Below are positions 36,084-43,991 of a stretch of DNA of 49,733 nucleotides, one piece after another. The notes beneath the pieces were generated by a model. The model was not told where the DNA came from. It did not search any database and saw nothing but the letters and a program-made list of their open reading frames with translations. A program made the position numbers and the translations under genes. Origin of the DNA: Gammaproteobacteria bacterium. GTDB lineage: Bacteria; Pseudomonadota; Gammaproteobacteria; SZUA-229. Location: contig JABDRN010000045.1 in assembly GCA_013041745.1 (NCBI GenBank), positions 1 to 49,733 of the forward strand, given 5' to 3'. Position 1 is the stretch's first letter. Every line of letters begins with the position of its first letter.

Positions 36084-36160
36084 GTCATCTCGACCAGCGG
36101 GAGAGATCTTTTGTAAGTAAATATTCTCTCCTCAAGATCTCTTCCGCTGGTCGAGATGAC
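36084..36160. repeat. Long palindromic intergenic repeat between selD and senB
   Basis: Arms at 36084-36110 and 36134-36160 are complementary with one mismatch in 27 and enclose a 23-base loop. The arms begin GTCATCTCGACCAGCGG. The element lies between convergent genes and could act as a bidirectional transcription stop. Its form is that of a dispersed miniature repeat. Confidence 0.85.
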
Positions 36161-36183
36161 AGACTGTTTATTTCTCTGCGATG

Positions 36184-36244
36184 AAGGTTTTCAGCTCCAG
36201 AGGAAGATTTTCAATCTCCAGATGAAGGTTTTCAACTGAAAGAG
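36184..36244. repeat. Three tandem ~20-bp imperfect direct repeats
   Basis: Consecutive units begin AAGGTTTTCAGCTCCAG (36184), AAGATTTTCAATCTCCAG (36204) and AAGGTTTTCAACTG (36225), with a period of 20-21 bases. They end 17 bases before the senB stop. Nothing indicates coding. Confidence 0.6.
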
Positions 36245-36261
36245 ATTCGTTGAGATCAAAC

Positions 36262-37230
36262 TCAATACCCCATATCCTTTAACAGGTCAGCCCAACCCTG
36301 CTTTTCGGCTTCCCGGGTAAATAAACCCGCACGTTTCTGGCACTGTGCATGCAGCCTGTTCACATAATCCGGTTCTGCTTCCGCCTTCATCAAAAGTTCA
36401 CGCAAAGCGTCCGTTTCCTGTACCGGGTAATAGCCAGCGTAGTCTTCGCCCAACAGCCCCACTGAGCCATCTATATCGGAAGCGATCACCGGCAGCCCGG
36501 CAACGACCGCCTCAGATATAACATTAGCCCCACCCTCCATCACTGAGGACAGCACCATCAGGTGGCAGCTGCTGTAGGCCCGCCGTACCTTCCAGTGCGG
36601 TACTTCACCTAACCAGTGGTAGCGCGGATTTATCTCCATCTCATGTCTGGCATATGAAGCCCATTCATCATTATGCGCCTTGCCATAATGCAATATTCTT
36701 ATGCGGCTATCACCGGGCAGGTCCCTGGTAGCATAGGCGGCACGCATCGAGTCCTTTTCCTGCCTTAGATGACCGACCACACAGACATCGAAATGGCGGA
36801 GCGAACGTTTGCCTGATGCTGATAACGATGCAGGTAGCGGCACGGCTGACTGATGGATGACATGAACCTTATCATGCGAGGACGCCGGCAATACACGCGT
36901 TGCGAGGTGGTGTAGCGTCACCAGCCGGTCAGCAGCCCTGATCGATGCCAGTGTCGGCTCAGGATGACTGTTGATAAAACCATATAGATCCGTACCCGTC
37001 ATCGCTACGACCAGGGGGCGATCGGGGTATCGCTGTTTGAATGCTGCGATGGAATCTGCACTGCGCCATGCATGCAGCGCCAGCATTAAATCATATTCAT
37101 CACCATGCCATTTGACATCGATACTTACGCGGTGACCCAGCTCATGTAAGAACCCTGCCCAGCGCAGAGCAGTCGCTCGATTTCCACTTAGTGATTTAGC
37201 CGCGGCAGGTGTTATTATTCCTATATGCAT
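36262..37230 (-). CDS. senB: Selenosugar synthase SenB-type glycosyltransferase
   Basis: The 322-residue protein is a GT4-like glycosyltransferase of the family found with selenoneine genes. SenB couples selenophosphate with a UDP-sugar to make a 1-seleno-sugar. Recognisable blocks are IITPAAAKSLSGNRATALRW at the start, DLMLALHAWRSADSIAAF, PLVVAMTGTDLYGF, DVCVVGHLRQEKDSMRAA, NPRYHWLGEVPHW and SSVMEGGANVISEAVVAGLP. The last carries the sugar-nucleotide-binding Glu. The gene is divergent from the SenA-type gene with only 37 bases between their starts. The call rests on sequence resemblance plus the neighbourhood of selD, egtD and senA. Confidence 0.87.
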   Translation of the reverse strand: MHIGIITPAAAKSLSGNRATALRWAGFLHELGHRVSIDVKWHGDEYDLMLALHAWRSADSIAAFKQRYPDRPLVVAMTGTDLYGFINSHPEPTLASIRAADRLVTLHHLATRVLPASSHDKVHVIHQSAVPLPASLSASGKRSLRHFDVCVVGHLRQEKDSMRAAYATRDLPGDSRIRILHYGKAHNDEWASYARHEMEINPRYHWLGEVPHWKVRRAYSSCHLMVLSSVMEGGANVISEAVVAGLPVIASDIDGSVGLLGEDYAGYYPVQETDALRELLMKAEAEPDYVNRLHAQCQKRAGLFTREAEKQGWADLLKDMGY

Positions 37231-37267
37231 TACCCCATGTTAAACCAATTAAACACCTAATCGAAAT
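37231..37267. promoter_or_regulatory. 37-bp senB/senA divergent intergenic region
   Basis: Only 37 AT-rich bases separate the two start codons, so the core promoters of senB and senA must overlap each other or reach into the opposite gene. No convincing -10/-35 pair, operator or ribosome binding site stands out here. Confidence 0.4.
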
Positions 37268-38575
37268 ATGTCAGAGACAACCATCACTGAGCAGACAATA
37301 AATTCATTGATCGATGATCTAAAAGATGCTCGAAAGCGCACACTGGAACTGGTTGAAGACCTTGATGAGCAGCAGATCATCGGCCCAAAACTCGATATCG
37401 TCAACCCGCTGCTATGGGAGATCGGTCATACTGCATATTTCCATGAACTATGGACCTTGCGACACCAGGATGGCGCTGACCCGTTGCTGGAAAATGCTGA
37501 CGAACTTTATGACTCGATAAGTATCGCCCATGATGACCGCTGGAACCTTCCATTGTTATCTCTGGATGATACCAGGGACTATATGCAACAGGTTCTCGAT
37601 GCTGAAATTGACCGTCTGAAGAATAAAAAGGTTACTGCCGCTGATATCTACCTCACTCGATACGCCATATTTCATGAAGATATGCATACAGAGGCATATA
37701 CCTATAGCCGACGCACACTTGATTATCCGGCACCCATATTCGAGAACAGTGTCCTGCATGATGAGGCTTATGACACAGGCGCCCTCGATGGCGATGTGGT
37801 AATCGAGGGTGGTCGTTTTTTACTGGGCGCCCGCGAAGATACCGAGTTCTGTTTTGATAATGAGAAATGGCAGCACCCGTTAGAGATAAAAACTTTTTCT
37901 ATGGCCAGAGCAGCGACCAGCTTTCAGCAATTTGCCGCATTCGTTGATGCTGGTGGTTACCAGAACCGGAAATACTGGGACCGGGATGGCTGGAACTGGC
38001 TGCAGCAGAATAATCTGCAAGCCCCCAATGGCTGGAAAAAAGATGAAGAAGGTAACTGGCTGATCAAAGAGTTTGACCTTTGGCAACCGGTGCGGCCGCA
38101 TGCAGCGGTAATCCATATTAGCTGGTATGAGGCCAGCGCCTGGTGTCGTTGGGCACAGCGACGCCTGCCAAGCGAAGCCGAGTGGGAACTGGCGGCCTCG
38201 GGAGTACCGGGAAACATTAACCAGAAACGGAAATACCCCTGGGGCGAGGAGCAGCCGAGTGAGAGACATGTCAATATGAATTCACGCGCCATGCGCAGCA
38301 TCGATGTCAGCGCATTGCCAGAGGGCGATAGTGCATATGGCTGCCGGCAGATGCTGGGTAATGTGTGGGAATGGACCGCGGATACTTTCAAACCCTACCC
38401 CGGCTTCGTCGCAGACATGTACCAGGACTACTCACAGCCGCTGTTCGGCCAGACCAAAGTCTTACGTGGCGGCGCCTGGCCAACCCGCTCACGCATGATT
38501 CGCAATACCTGGCGTAATTATTATGGCGCGGAAAGGAATGATGTTTTTGCAGGGTTCAGGAGCTGCGCCCTATAG
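37268..38575 (+). CDS. senA: SenA/EgtB-type iron-dependent C-Se (C-S) bond-forming oxygenase
   Basis: This 435-residue protein has the EgtB/SenA architecture: an N-terminal DinB-like four-helix domain and a C-terminal formylglycine-generating-enzyme-like fold. Iron ligands correspond to H54 (EIGHTAYFHE) and H136/H140 (FHEDMHTEA). The C-terminal domain has ISWYEASAWCRWAQRRLPSE, GNVWEWTADTF, VLRGGAWPTR and FAGFRSCAL. EgtB joins hercynine to a thiol; SenA joins hercynine to a selenosugar. Divergence from a SenB-type gene and proximity to selD favour SenA. The alternative, an ergothioneine-type EgtB, cannot be excluded from sequence reading alone. Confidence 0.88.
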   Translation: MSETTITEQTINSLIDDLKDARKRTLELVEDLDEQQIIGPKLDIVNPLLWEIGHTAYFHELWTLRHQDGADPLLENADELYDSISIAHDDRWNLPLLSLDDTRDYMQQVLDAEIDRLKNKKVTAADIYLTRYAIFHEDMHTEAYTYSRRTLDYPAPIFENSVLHDEAYDTGALDGDVVIEGGRFLLGAREDTEFCFDNEKWQHPLEIKTFSMARAATSFQQFAAFVDAGGYQNRKYWDRDGWNWLQQNNLQAPNGWKKDEEGNWLIKEFDLWQPVRPHAAVIHISWYEASAWCRWAQRRLPSEAEWELAASGVPGNINQKRKYPWGEEQPSERHVNMNSRAMRSIDVSALPEGDSAYGCRQMLGNVWEWTADTFKPYPGFVADMYQDYSQPLFGQTKVLRGGAWPTRSRMIRNTWRNYYGAERNDVFAGFRSCAL

Positions 38576-38588
38576 AAACTTCGAGCAA

Positions 38589-38620
38589 AGAGGCGCAGGT
38601 ATAATCCGGCCTGCACCTCT
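38589..38620. terminator. Stem-loop between convergent senA and SH3-protein genes
   Basis: AGAGGCGCAGG (38589-38599) pairs with CCTGCACCTCT (38610-38620), with one G-U-type mismatch and a 10-base loop. No T-run follows, so it is not a classical terminator. Its location between two convergent genes suggests a 3'-end stabilising or terminating hairpin. Confidence 0.4.
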
Positions 38621-38642
38621 GTGACAACGTGAAGAGTGATGC

Positions 38643-39353
38643 TTAGAAACTATCGCCCCAGCTGTCACGCTTACGACGCCAGTTAATACGTGTGATGATA
38701 AGCCCCAGGATCAGGCTGCCGATAGATACGCCGCCGCCAATAATGAACCATTCCTGCATCACATTACTGCGAAGCTGCTGATTATCCTTGTCCAGCATCG
38801 CCACGTTAGCTTCAGCTTTATCAAGTTCCTTCTTCAGCTCCTTGTTCTTTTTCGACAGGGCTAACGGATTAGCTGCTGTTATCTTCAGGTCTTCCAGCGA
38901 GTTACTCAGGTTGGTGCGTTCATTTTGCAGTGCACTCTTCTCCTTTTTTAACTGCCTGATCTCGGTTTTTAATTCTTTTATGTTGTTTTCCAGATCGGTA
39001 ATTACCTTATCGGCATTGGCAAATTTTTTCTTGGCAGTTGCCAGACGGTCTCGCCCACTGGGGACATCCATTATTTCTTTTGTTAAAACCCAGCCTGTTT
39101 TACCCCCTGTTTCCACCTTGGTGAAGTCACCGGAGGTATCTAACACGTTCAGTGCGGTACCGCTTTTAAGAAATTTCATGATACGATGCCCGTTTGAAGC
39201 GCCGGAACGCATGGCAATCTGCAACTCATCACTGACATAGCTGGTTTTGGCGAGAACCGGCAGACTCGCTGTCATGATAAATACCGCCAACATAGATACC
39301 AGTGCGGAACGTAAAAACCTGAACTGACTATTTAACAATTTCTTTATAACCAC
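38643..39353 (-). CDS. YgiM-type SH3-domain protein with coiled coil and C-terminal anchor
   Basis: The protein has a signal peptide (LRSALVSMLAVFIMTASLPVLA), an SH3b domain (YVSDELQIAMRSG to GWVLTKEI), a ~90-residue coiled coil rich in Lys/Glu/Leu, and a C-terminal helix (IIGGGVSIGSLILGLIITRI) followed by a basic tail. This order matches the YgiM/TIGR04211 family, whose role is unclear. I place the start at the GTG at 39353 (about 236 aa), with CAGG upstream. The more distal ATG at 39401 overlaps a terminator-like hairpin and would add 16 residues that break the signal-peptide pattern. Confidence 0.82.
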   Translation of the reverse strand: MVIKKLLNSQFRFLRSALVSMLAVFIMTASLPVLAKTSYVSDELQIAMRSGASNGHRIMKFLKSGTALNVLDTSGDFTKVETGGKTGWVLTKEIMDVPSGRDRLATAKKKFANADKVITDLENNIKELKTEIRQLKKEKSALQNERTNLSNSLEDLKITAANPLALSKKNKELKKELDKAEANVAMLDKDNQQLRSNVMQEWFIIGGGVSIGSLILGLIITRINWRRKRDSWGDSF

Positions 39354-39371
39354 TTTGTATACCTGAAAATC

Positions 39372-39399
39372 GAAAAAAACCGCTCCACATTCGAGGAGC
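39372..39399 (-). terminator. Terminator-like hairpin after cysG
   Basis: On the minus strand GCTCC (39399-39395) pairs with GGAGC (39386-39382), followed by GG and a run of seven T. It lies ~75 bases beyond the cysG stop. The stem is only 5 bp, so strength is uncertain. Confidence 0.5.
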
Positions 39400-39474
39400 A
39401 TTGATGATGGTGCTTATTATGACGAAATTGACAGATTTCGTCACTCCCAATTAATTTACTAATAACTTTGAGGG

Positions 39475-40905
39475 CTATTGATCTTTGTAGGCAAACACAC
39501 TGTCTTCGTTATCGACATGGTGTTCCTCCAACCAGGAAAGCTTCTCATGTAATGACACGACTTCACCGACGATTATCAGTGTCGGCGGTTTGATATCCTC
39601 GCTGGCGATAACATCGAGCAATGTATCAAGCGTCGCTATATAAACCCGCTGCTGCGGCGTGGTGCCCTGTTCGACCAGCGCAACCGGTGTCGTCGGTGGT
39701 AGCCCATGTGCCACCATCTCCTTGCATAATGTCGGTGCTCCATGCAATCCCATATAGAACACAACCGTCTGGTTCGGATGTGCCAGCGCCTTCCAGTTCA
39801 GATCGACCGACCCGTCTTTTAGATGGCCGGTAACAAAAACACAGGACTGCGCATAATCTCTATGCGTCAGCGGAATACCTGCATATGAAGAACAGCCGGT
39901 CGCCGCAGTGATACCGGGCACCACCTGGAATGCCACTCCTTCCTCAGCCAGTAGCTCGATCTCTTCGCCACCGCGGCCGAAGATGAAAGGATCACCCCCT
40001 TTCAAGCGTAAAACACGTTTTCCCTCTTTCGCCAGGCGTACCAGCAACTGGTTGATGTTTTCCTGCTGCATGGTGTGCTTGTCGCGTTCTTTACCGACAT
40101 AGACGACCTCTGCATCGCGGCGCACCATCTCCATGATAGCTGGTGACACCAGGCGATCGTAAACCACGACATCGGCCTGCTGCATCAGTCGCAGAGCACG
40201 GAATGTCAGCAGGTCAGGGTCCCCCGGACCGGCACCGACTAAAAATACTTCACCGGGAATCTGCGGAACTACCGACTGCTCATCGATCGCTTTATCCAGC
40301 ATCTTTTTCGCGTCGTTCTCATGACCGGTAAAGACCATCTCGGCAACACTGCCCTGGAGGATTTTTTCCCAGAAGCTGCGACGTGATTCGACATCAGGGA
40401 ACGCAGCCTTTACTTTATCACGGAAACTTTCGACGAGTTTTGCCAACTGTCCGTATGCCGCCGGAATACTGCCCTCCAGCCTGGTTCGGATCAACCGCGC
40501 CAGTACCGGAGATGAACCGCCTGTAGAAACCGCGATGACGACAGGTGAACGATCGATGATCGATGGCATGATAAAGCTGCCCTGCTTTGGATTATCCACC
40601 ACATTTACCGGCACGCTGAATTTATTCGCCAGGTCAGAGATATGCTGATTAACATCATGCTGGTCAGTCGCTGCGATAACAATGACACATTCATCAAGGT
40701 CAGAGTCTTCAAAAATACGCGCCTTGTGTTCGATCAAACCCTGCTGGCTCAAGCCCTCTAGTTCTGCACAGAGCTGAGGAGAAACAACGGTGACATCAGC
40801 CTGTGCTTTTCGCAATAGTGCGACCTTGCGTGCTGCGATAGAACCTCCACCAACGACCAGACAGGGGCGGTTTTTAATCTGAATAAATATTGGCAGGTAT
40901 TCCAT
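39475..40905 (-). CDS. cysG: Siroheme synthase CysG
   Basis: This 476-residue trifunctional enzyme makes siroheme from uroporphyrinogen III. The N-terminal half is the precorrin-2 dehydrogenase/ferrochelatase with the NAD site VVGGGSIAARKVALL and a dimer domain. The C-terminal half, from ~215, is the methyltransferase: VGAGPGDPDLLTFRALRLM, YVGKERDKHTMQQ, RLKGGDPFIFGRGGEE and VVPGITAATGC. Length is normal. Siroheme is needed by sulfite reductases, including Dsr enzymes, which fits a sulfur-metabolising host. Confidence 0.96.
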   Translation of the reverse strand: MEYLPIFIQIKNRPCLVVGGGSIAARKVALLRKAQADVTVVSPQLCAELEGLSQQGLIEHKARIFEDSDLDECVIVIAATDQHDVNQHISDLANKFSVPVNVVDNPKQGSFIMPSIIDRSPVVIAVSTGGSSPVLARLIRTRLEGSIPAAYGQLAKLVESFRDKVKAAFPDVESRRSFWEKILQGSVAEMVFTGHENDAKKMLDKAIDEQSVVPQIPGEVFLVGAGPGDPDLLTFRALRLMQQADVVVYDRLVSPAIMEMVRRDAEVVYVGKERDKHTMQQENINQLLVRLAKEGKRVLRLKGGDPFIFGRGGEEIELLAEEGVAFQVVPGITAATGCSSYAGIPLTHRDYAQSCVFVTGHLKDGSVDLNWKALAHPNQTVVFYMGLHGAPTLCKEMVAHGLPPTTPVALVEQGTTPQQRVYIATLDTLLDVIASEDIKPPTLIIVGEVVSLHEKLSWLEEHHVDNEDSVFAYKDQ

Positions 40906-40955
40906 GGTAGTTTGTCTTCTTGTTTACGCTTTAGCTATAATTGCGCTTTTTTTTA

Positions 40956-40975
40956 TCGTGGTTTACAAATCGCTC
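40956..40975. repeat. Single REP-like arm related to the hypD-hypF palindrome
   Basis: TCGTGGTTTACAAATCGCTC resembles, with about three differences, the arm CGCGGTTTACAAACCGCT of the palindrome at 6973-7034. No partner arm of similar quality is seen here, so this is probably a decayed copy. Confidence 0.45.
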
Positions 40976-41022
40976 CCAGGAAGATTGCTCTGCCGAAGGA
41001 GAGGCTTGCAGGCCCCGAAGTA

Positions 41023-41283
41023 TTAAGGGTTTAGCAGTTCGTCCAGTTTTCCGCTTTGATTTAATGCCGAGAGATCATCAAACCCGCCGACATGATAGTC
41101 ATCGATGAATATCTGGGGTATGGTACGACGCCCGGTGATCTTCATCATATGATCAAACTTCGCCTGATCTTCGTCGACCTTGATGAGTTCATACTGGACT
41201 TTTTTACTCTGTAGCAAACGCTCTGCTGCTGTGCAATATCCGCAGAATCGGCCGCTGTAAACTACAATTTTTGGTTGTGACAT
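41023..41283 (-). CDS. grxC: Glutaredoxin 3-type protein, CGYC active site
   Basis: At 86 residues this is a small glutaredoxin. The active site is RFCGYCTAAERLL, so the usual CPYC is CGYC. TIPQIFIDDYHVGGFDDL gives the cis-proline and glutathione-binding residues. It would reduce protein or glutathione mixed disulfides. It is the second gene after a DUF302 gene, with six bases between them. The Pro-to-Gly change should alter redox potential; it is known in some glutaredoxins and does not prevent function. Confidence 0.93.
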   Translation of the reverse strand: MSQPKIVVYSGRFCGYCTAAERLLQSKKVQYELIKVDEDQAKFDHMMKITGRRTIPQIFIDDYHVGGFDDLSALNQSGKLDELLNP

Positions 41284-41289
41284 AATTAA

Positions 41290-41676
41290 TTATAAACCTT
41301 CGATAACGTTTCTGAGCATAGCTTGCACCTGTGATGCAACTTCGCCCAGGGTTTCATTCTGGATGGCCATCATAGACGCCATTGGGTCTACTGCTGCCAC
41401 TTCCACTTTGCCGCCCGGTAATTCCTGCACTATGACATTACAGGGTAGCATGGTGCCGATCTTATCTTCTGCCTGTAGTGCTTTATGTGCAAAACCAGGG
41501 TTACAGGCGCCCAGTATAGTGTAGCGCTGAAAATCGACATCTATTTTTTTCTTCAGCGTAGCACTCACATCGATGGCGGTTAATACGCCAAAACCTGAAT
41601 CTGCCAGGCGCGCAGTAACACGCTCGATAGCATCATCAAAACTGTCATCGATAACTTTTGAAAAATAATAACTCAT
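41290..41676 (-). CDS. DUF302 domain protein
   Basis: The 128-residue protein matches the DUF302 pattern: SFDDAIERVTARLADSGFGVLT at the start (listed as a family block), ILGACNPGFAHKALQAE in the middle and MLPCNVIVQELPGGKVEV. Its two conserved cysteines lie in GACNPG and LPCNV. No enzymatic role is established for this domain; it is common in sulfur-oxidising bacteria. It precedes grxC by six bases, which hints at a redox role. Confidence 0.88.
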   Translation of the reverse strand: MSYYFSKVIDDSFDDAIERVTARLADSGFGVLTAIDVSATLKKKIDVDFQRYTILGACNPGFAHKALQAEDKIGTMLPCNVIVQELPGGKVEVAAVDPMASMMAIQNETLGEVASQVQAMLRNVIEGL

Positions 41677-41806
41677 GAATAAAGCCTCAGTTCTGCAGAT
41701 AGCCGGAATAAGTGGGCGGGTATTATAACTGTTTGATGATATAGATGAAATCTAACTTGTGAGATAGCAGATATCCGTATTATCCACTTTCTCCTCGGTA
41801 GCAGAA

Positions 41807-43594
41807 TTAACCGTCGAGCGGTGGCGGTGCCACCCGCAGCACTTCCTCGATGGTGGTTTCCCCTTTTGCTACCTTGTTGGCGCCACTCAGTCTGAGCGGC
41901 TGTAAACCATCCCTTATGGCAGCTTTGCGCAGATCATGTATATCGGTATCCTTGGTAATCATCAGGCGAGTCTCGTTTGAAAACTGGAACATCTCGTAGA
42001 TGCCTTTTCGACCCTGGTAGCCTGTATCACGGCATTCCAGGCATCCGACAGGCTCAAACACCTGTTTCGGTTTATTTGCTTTCCACGGACTGACCAGCTC
42101 GTTCCATGCCTCATCAGAGATCTCTGTCGGACGTTTACAGTGCGGACATAATGTCCTTACCAGGCGCTGTGCCATGATACCGAGCACCGATGACTGTATC
42201 AGGTATGGCGGCACCCCGATATCCAGCATTCGGGTTACCGCAGAAGGCGCATCATTTGTGTGCAGGGTAGACAGCACCAGGTGGCCGGTCAGTGCTGCCT
42301 GGATGGCAATATCGGCAGTTTCCTGGTCCCGGATCTCACCGATCATGATGATATCGGGGTCCTGGCGCAACAGGGTACGCACACCACTGGCAAAATCCAG
42401 ATCGATATTTTTCTGTACCTGCATCTGGTTGAATGCCGGCTCGACCAGCTCGATCGGGTCTTCGATACTGCAGACATTGACATCAGGTGTTGCCAGCAGC
42501 TTTAGAGTCGAATACAGGGTGGTTGTCTTGCCTGAGCCCGTCGGGCCCGTCACCAGGATAATGCCGTGCGGCTGCCCGATCATCGACTGCCAGATCTCGT
42601 TATCTTTTTTACTGAAACCCAGTTGCCGGAAGTTCTTCACCAGTACTTCGGGATCGAAGATACGCATCACCAGTTTTTCACCGAACGCTGTCGGCATGGT
42701 CGATAGCCGCAGCTCGACCTCTCTGCCATCTTCGGTACGTGTCTTTAAACGGCCATCCTGTGGACGACGCTTTTCTGCGACATCCATACGGCCAATAATC
42801 TTGATTCGGCTTGTCACCGCTTTCATCACTGCAGTCGGAATCTGATAGACCTCCTGCATCACACCATCGATACGAAAACGTACCGGGCACATATCACGAC
42901 GTGGTTCCAGGTGGATATCACTGGCACGCTGCTCGAAAGCGTACTGCAGCAACCAGTCGACAATATTCACCACATGCTGGTCATTTGCATCAAGTTTACC
43001 GCTGCGACCCAGCTCCATGAGCTGCTCGAGATTTTGTATGTTACCGCCGCTTGCATCGGACGACGTCCTGGCGCCATGGACAGATTTTGAAATGGTATAA
43101 AACTCGAGTAACAGACGGCGGATATCGCTCGGGTTGGCGATGACCAGTTTGAACTCCTTATTGTGTATACGTGACAGTTCAGCTTCCCAGTCACGAACAA
43201 AGGGCTGTGCAGTAGCAACAGTGATAGTCGTACTATCGACTTTTATCGGCAGAACATTGAACCTGGCAGCATAAGCGTATGACATGACCTCGGTAACTTC
43301 AGCTACCTCGACCTTTAATGGGTCAATCCTGACATAAGGCAGCTCAACCCTGTCCGCAAACCACTGGGTTAGTAAATCCAGCGTCAACAGCTTCTGCGTT
43401 GTGAGGTTGATCCAGTTTCGTTCAGCGATGACTTCCAGGGGATTCTTTTTCTTATACTCGGCATCTACCGCAAGGGTTCGCAGCATCTGAGCATTTTCAA
43501 TATCCACCATCTCGTCTTCTTCGAGCCACTTCAGGATATCGCTCACTTCGAGTTGCTGGTCCTGTTTTATATTGTTATCAAACACTGCGCTCAT
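41807..43594 (-). CDS. GspE/PilB-family secretion or pilus assembly ATPase
   Basis: This 595-residue hexameric ATPase has an N-terminal GspE-type domain (~1-170) and a catalytic core with Walker A (LVTGPTGSGKTTTLYSTL), an aspartate box (CSIEDPIELVEP), Walker B (DPDIIMIGEIRD) and a His box (GHLVLSTLHTNDA). The zinc module uses CPHC and CLEC about 40 residues apart. The overall form fits type II secretion or type IV pilus extension ATPases. No other secretion genes accompany it, so the exact system is unknown. It lies 29 bases after the acylphosphatase gene. Confidence 0.9.
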   Translation of the reverse strand: MSAVFDNNIKQDQQLEVSDILKWLEEDEMVDIENAQMLRTLAVDAEYKKKNPLEVIAERNWINLTTQKLLTLDLLTQWFADRVELPYVRIDPLKVEVAEVTEVMSYAYAARFNVLPIKVDSTTITVATAQPFVRDWEAELSRIHNKEFKLVIANPSDIRRLLLEFYTISKSVHGARTSSDASGGNIQNLEQLMELGRSGKLDANDQHVVNIVDWLLQYAFEQRASDIHLEPRRDMCPVRFRIDGVMQEVYQIPTAVMKAVTSRIKIIGRMDVAEKRRPQDGRLKTRTEDGREVELRLSTMPTAFGEKLVMRIFDPEVLVKNFRQLGFSKKDNEIWQSMIGQPHGIILVTGPTGSGKTTTLYSTLKLLATPDVNVCSIEDPIELVEPAFNQMQVQKNIDLDFASGVRTLLRQDPDIIMIGEIRDQETADIAIQAALTGHLVLSTLHTNDAPSAVTRMLDIGVPPYLIQSSVLGIMAQRLVRTLCPHCKRPTEISDEAWNELVSPWKANKPKQVFEPVGCLECRDTGYQGRKGIYEMFQFSNETRLMITKDTDIHDLRKAAIRDGLQPLRLSGANKVAKGETTIEEVLRVAPPPLDG

Positions 43595-43623
43595 ATTTCA
43601 TTCGTAATCAAAGACTTAGTCGT

Positions 43624-43917
43624 CTATTTCGTACTCCAGACTTCAAAACGGCCTTTCTGGTTGTACACGAGAGAATCTACTGGACAATCTATTACTTCAA
43701 TAGTAGACACATTTGCGAATTTCGGCCCGATTTTCAGCCATTTAATTAATGTTTCAACACTGCGGGCATCTCCAATAACGTTTACCTCGACACGACCATC
43801 TCGCAGGTTTCTGACCCCACCGCTAAGATTTAGCTGATGCGCCATCTTCTGCGTGCTGTCTCTAAAAAAAACGCCCTGTACCCGGCCGCTGACGAATACC
43901 TGTTTACATACATCCAT
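43624..43917 (-). CDS. acyP: Acylphosphatase
   Basis: A 97-residue acylphosphatase that hydrolyses acyl phosphates. The phosphate loop VSGRVQGVFFRDSTQKMA contains the catalytic Arg, and GGVRNLRDGRVEV the catalytic Asn. The start at 43917 (MDVCKQ) is chosen because it has AGGAAAT at proper spacing. A longer frame reaching 43950 would begin inside the terminator of the upstream gene. It is probably co-transcribed with the GspE-type gene. Confidence 0.92.
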   Translation of the reverse strand: MDVCKQVFVSGRVQGVFFRDSTQKMAHQLNLSGGVRNLRDGRVEVNVIGDARSVETLIKWLKIGPKFANVSTIEVIDCPVDSLVYNQKGRFEVWSTK

Positions 43918-43933
43918 TGAAATTTCCTGCAAC

Positions 43934-43963
43934 AAAAAAAAGGCCCGCAAGCGGACCTTTTTT
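43934..43963 (-). terminator. Rho-independent terminator of the LysM lipoprotein gene
   Basis: On the minus strand AAGGTCCGC pairs with GCGGGCCTT across a TT loop, followed by at least five T. It lies about 30 bases after the LysM gene stop and just before the acylphosphatase start. Confidence 0.85.
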
Positions 43964-43991
43964 CTATCTTGGCAAGATATGACTACTGGCG

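Noticed and set aside
36184-36244. CRISPR-like array
   Set aside because: Three imperfect repeats are directly adjacent without spacers and no cas gene is present.
42174-42845. Plus-strand open frame of ~223 codons
   Set aside because: It is antisense to the GspE/PilB-type ATPase core and shows no family features.
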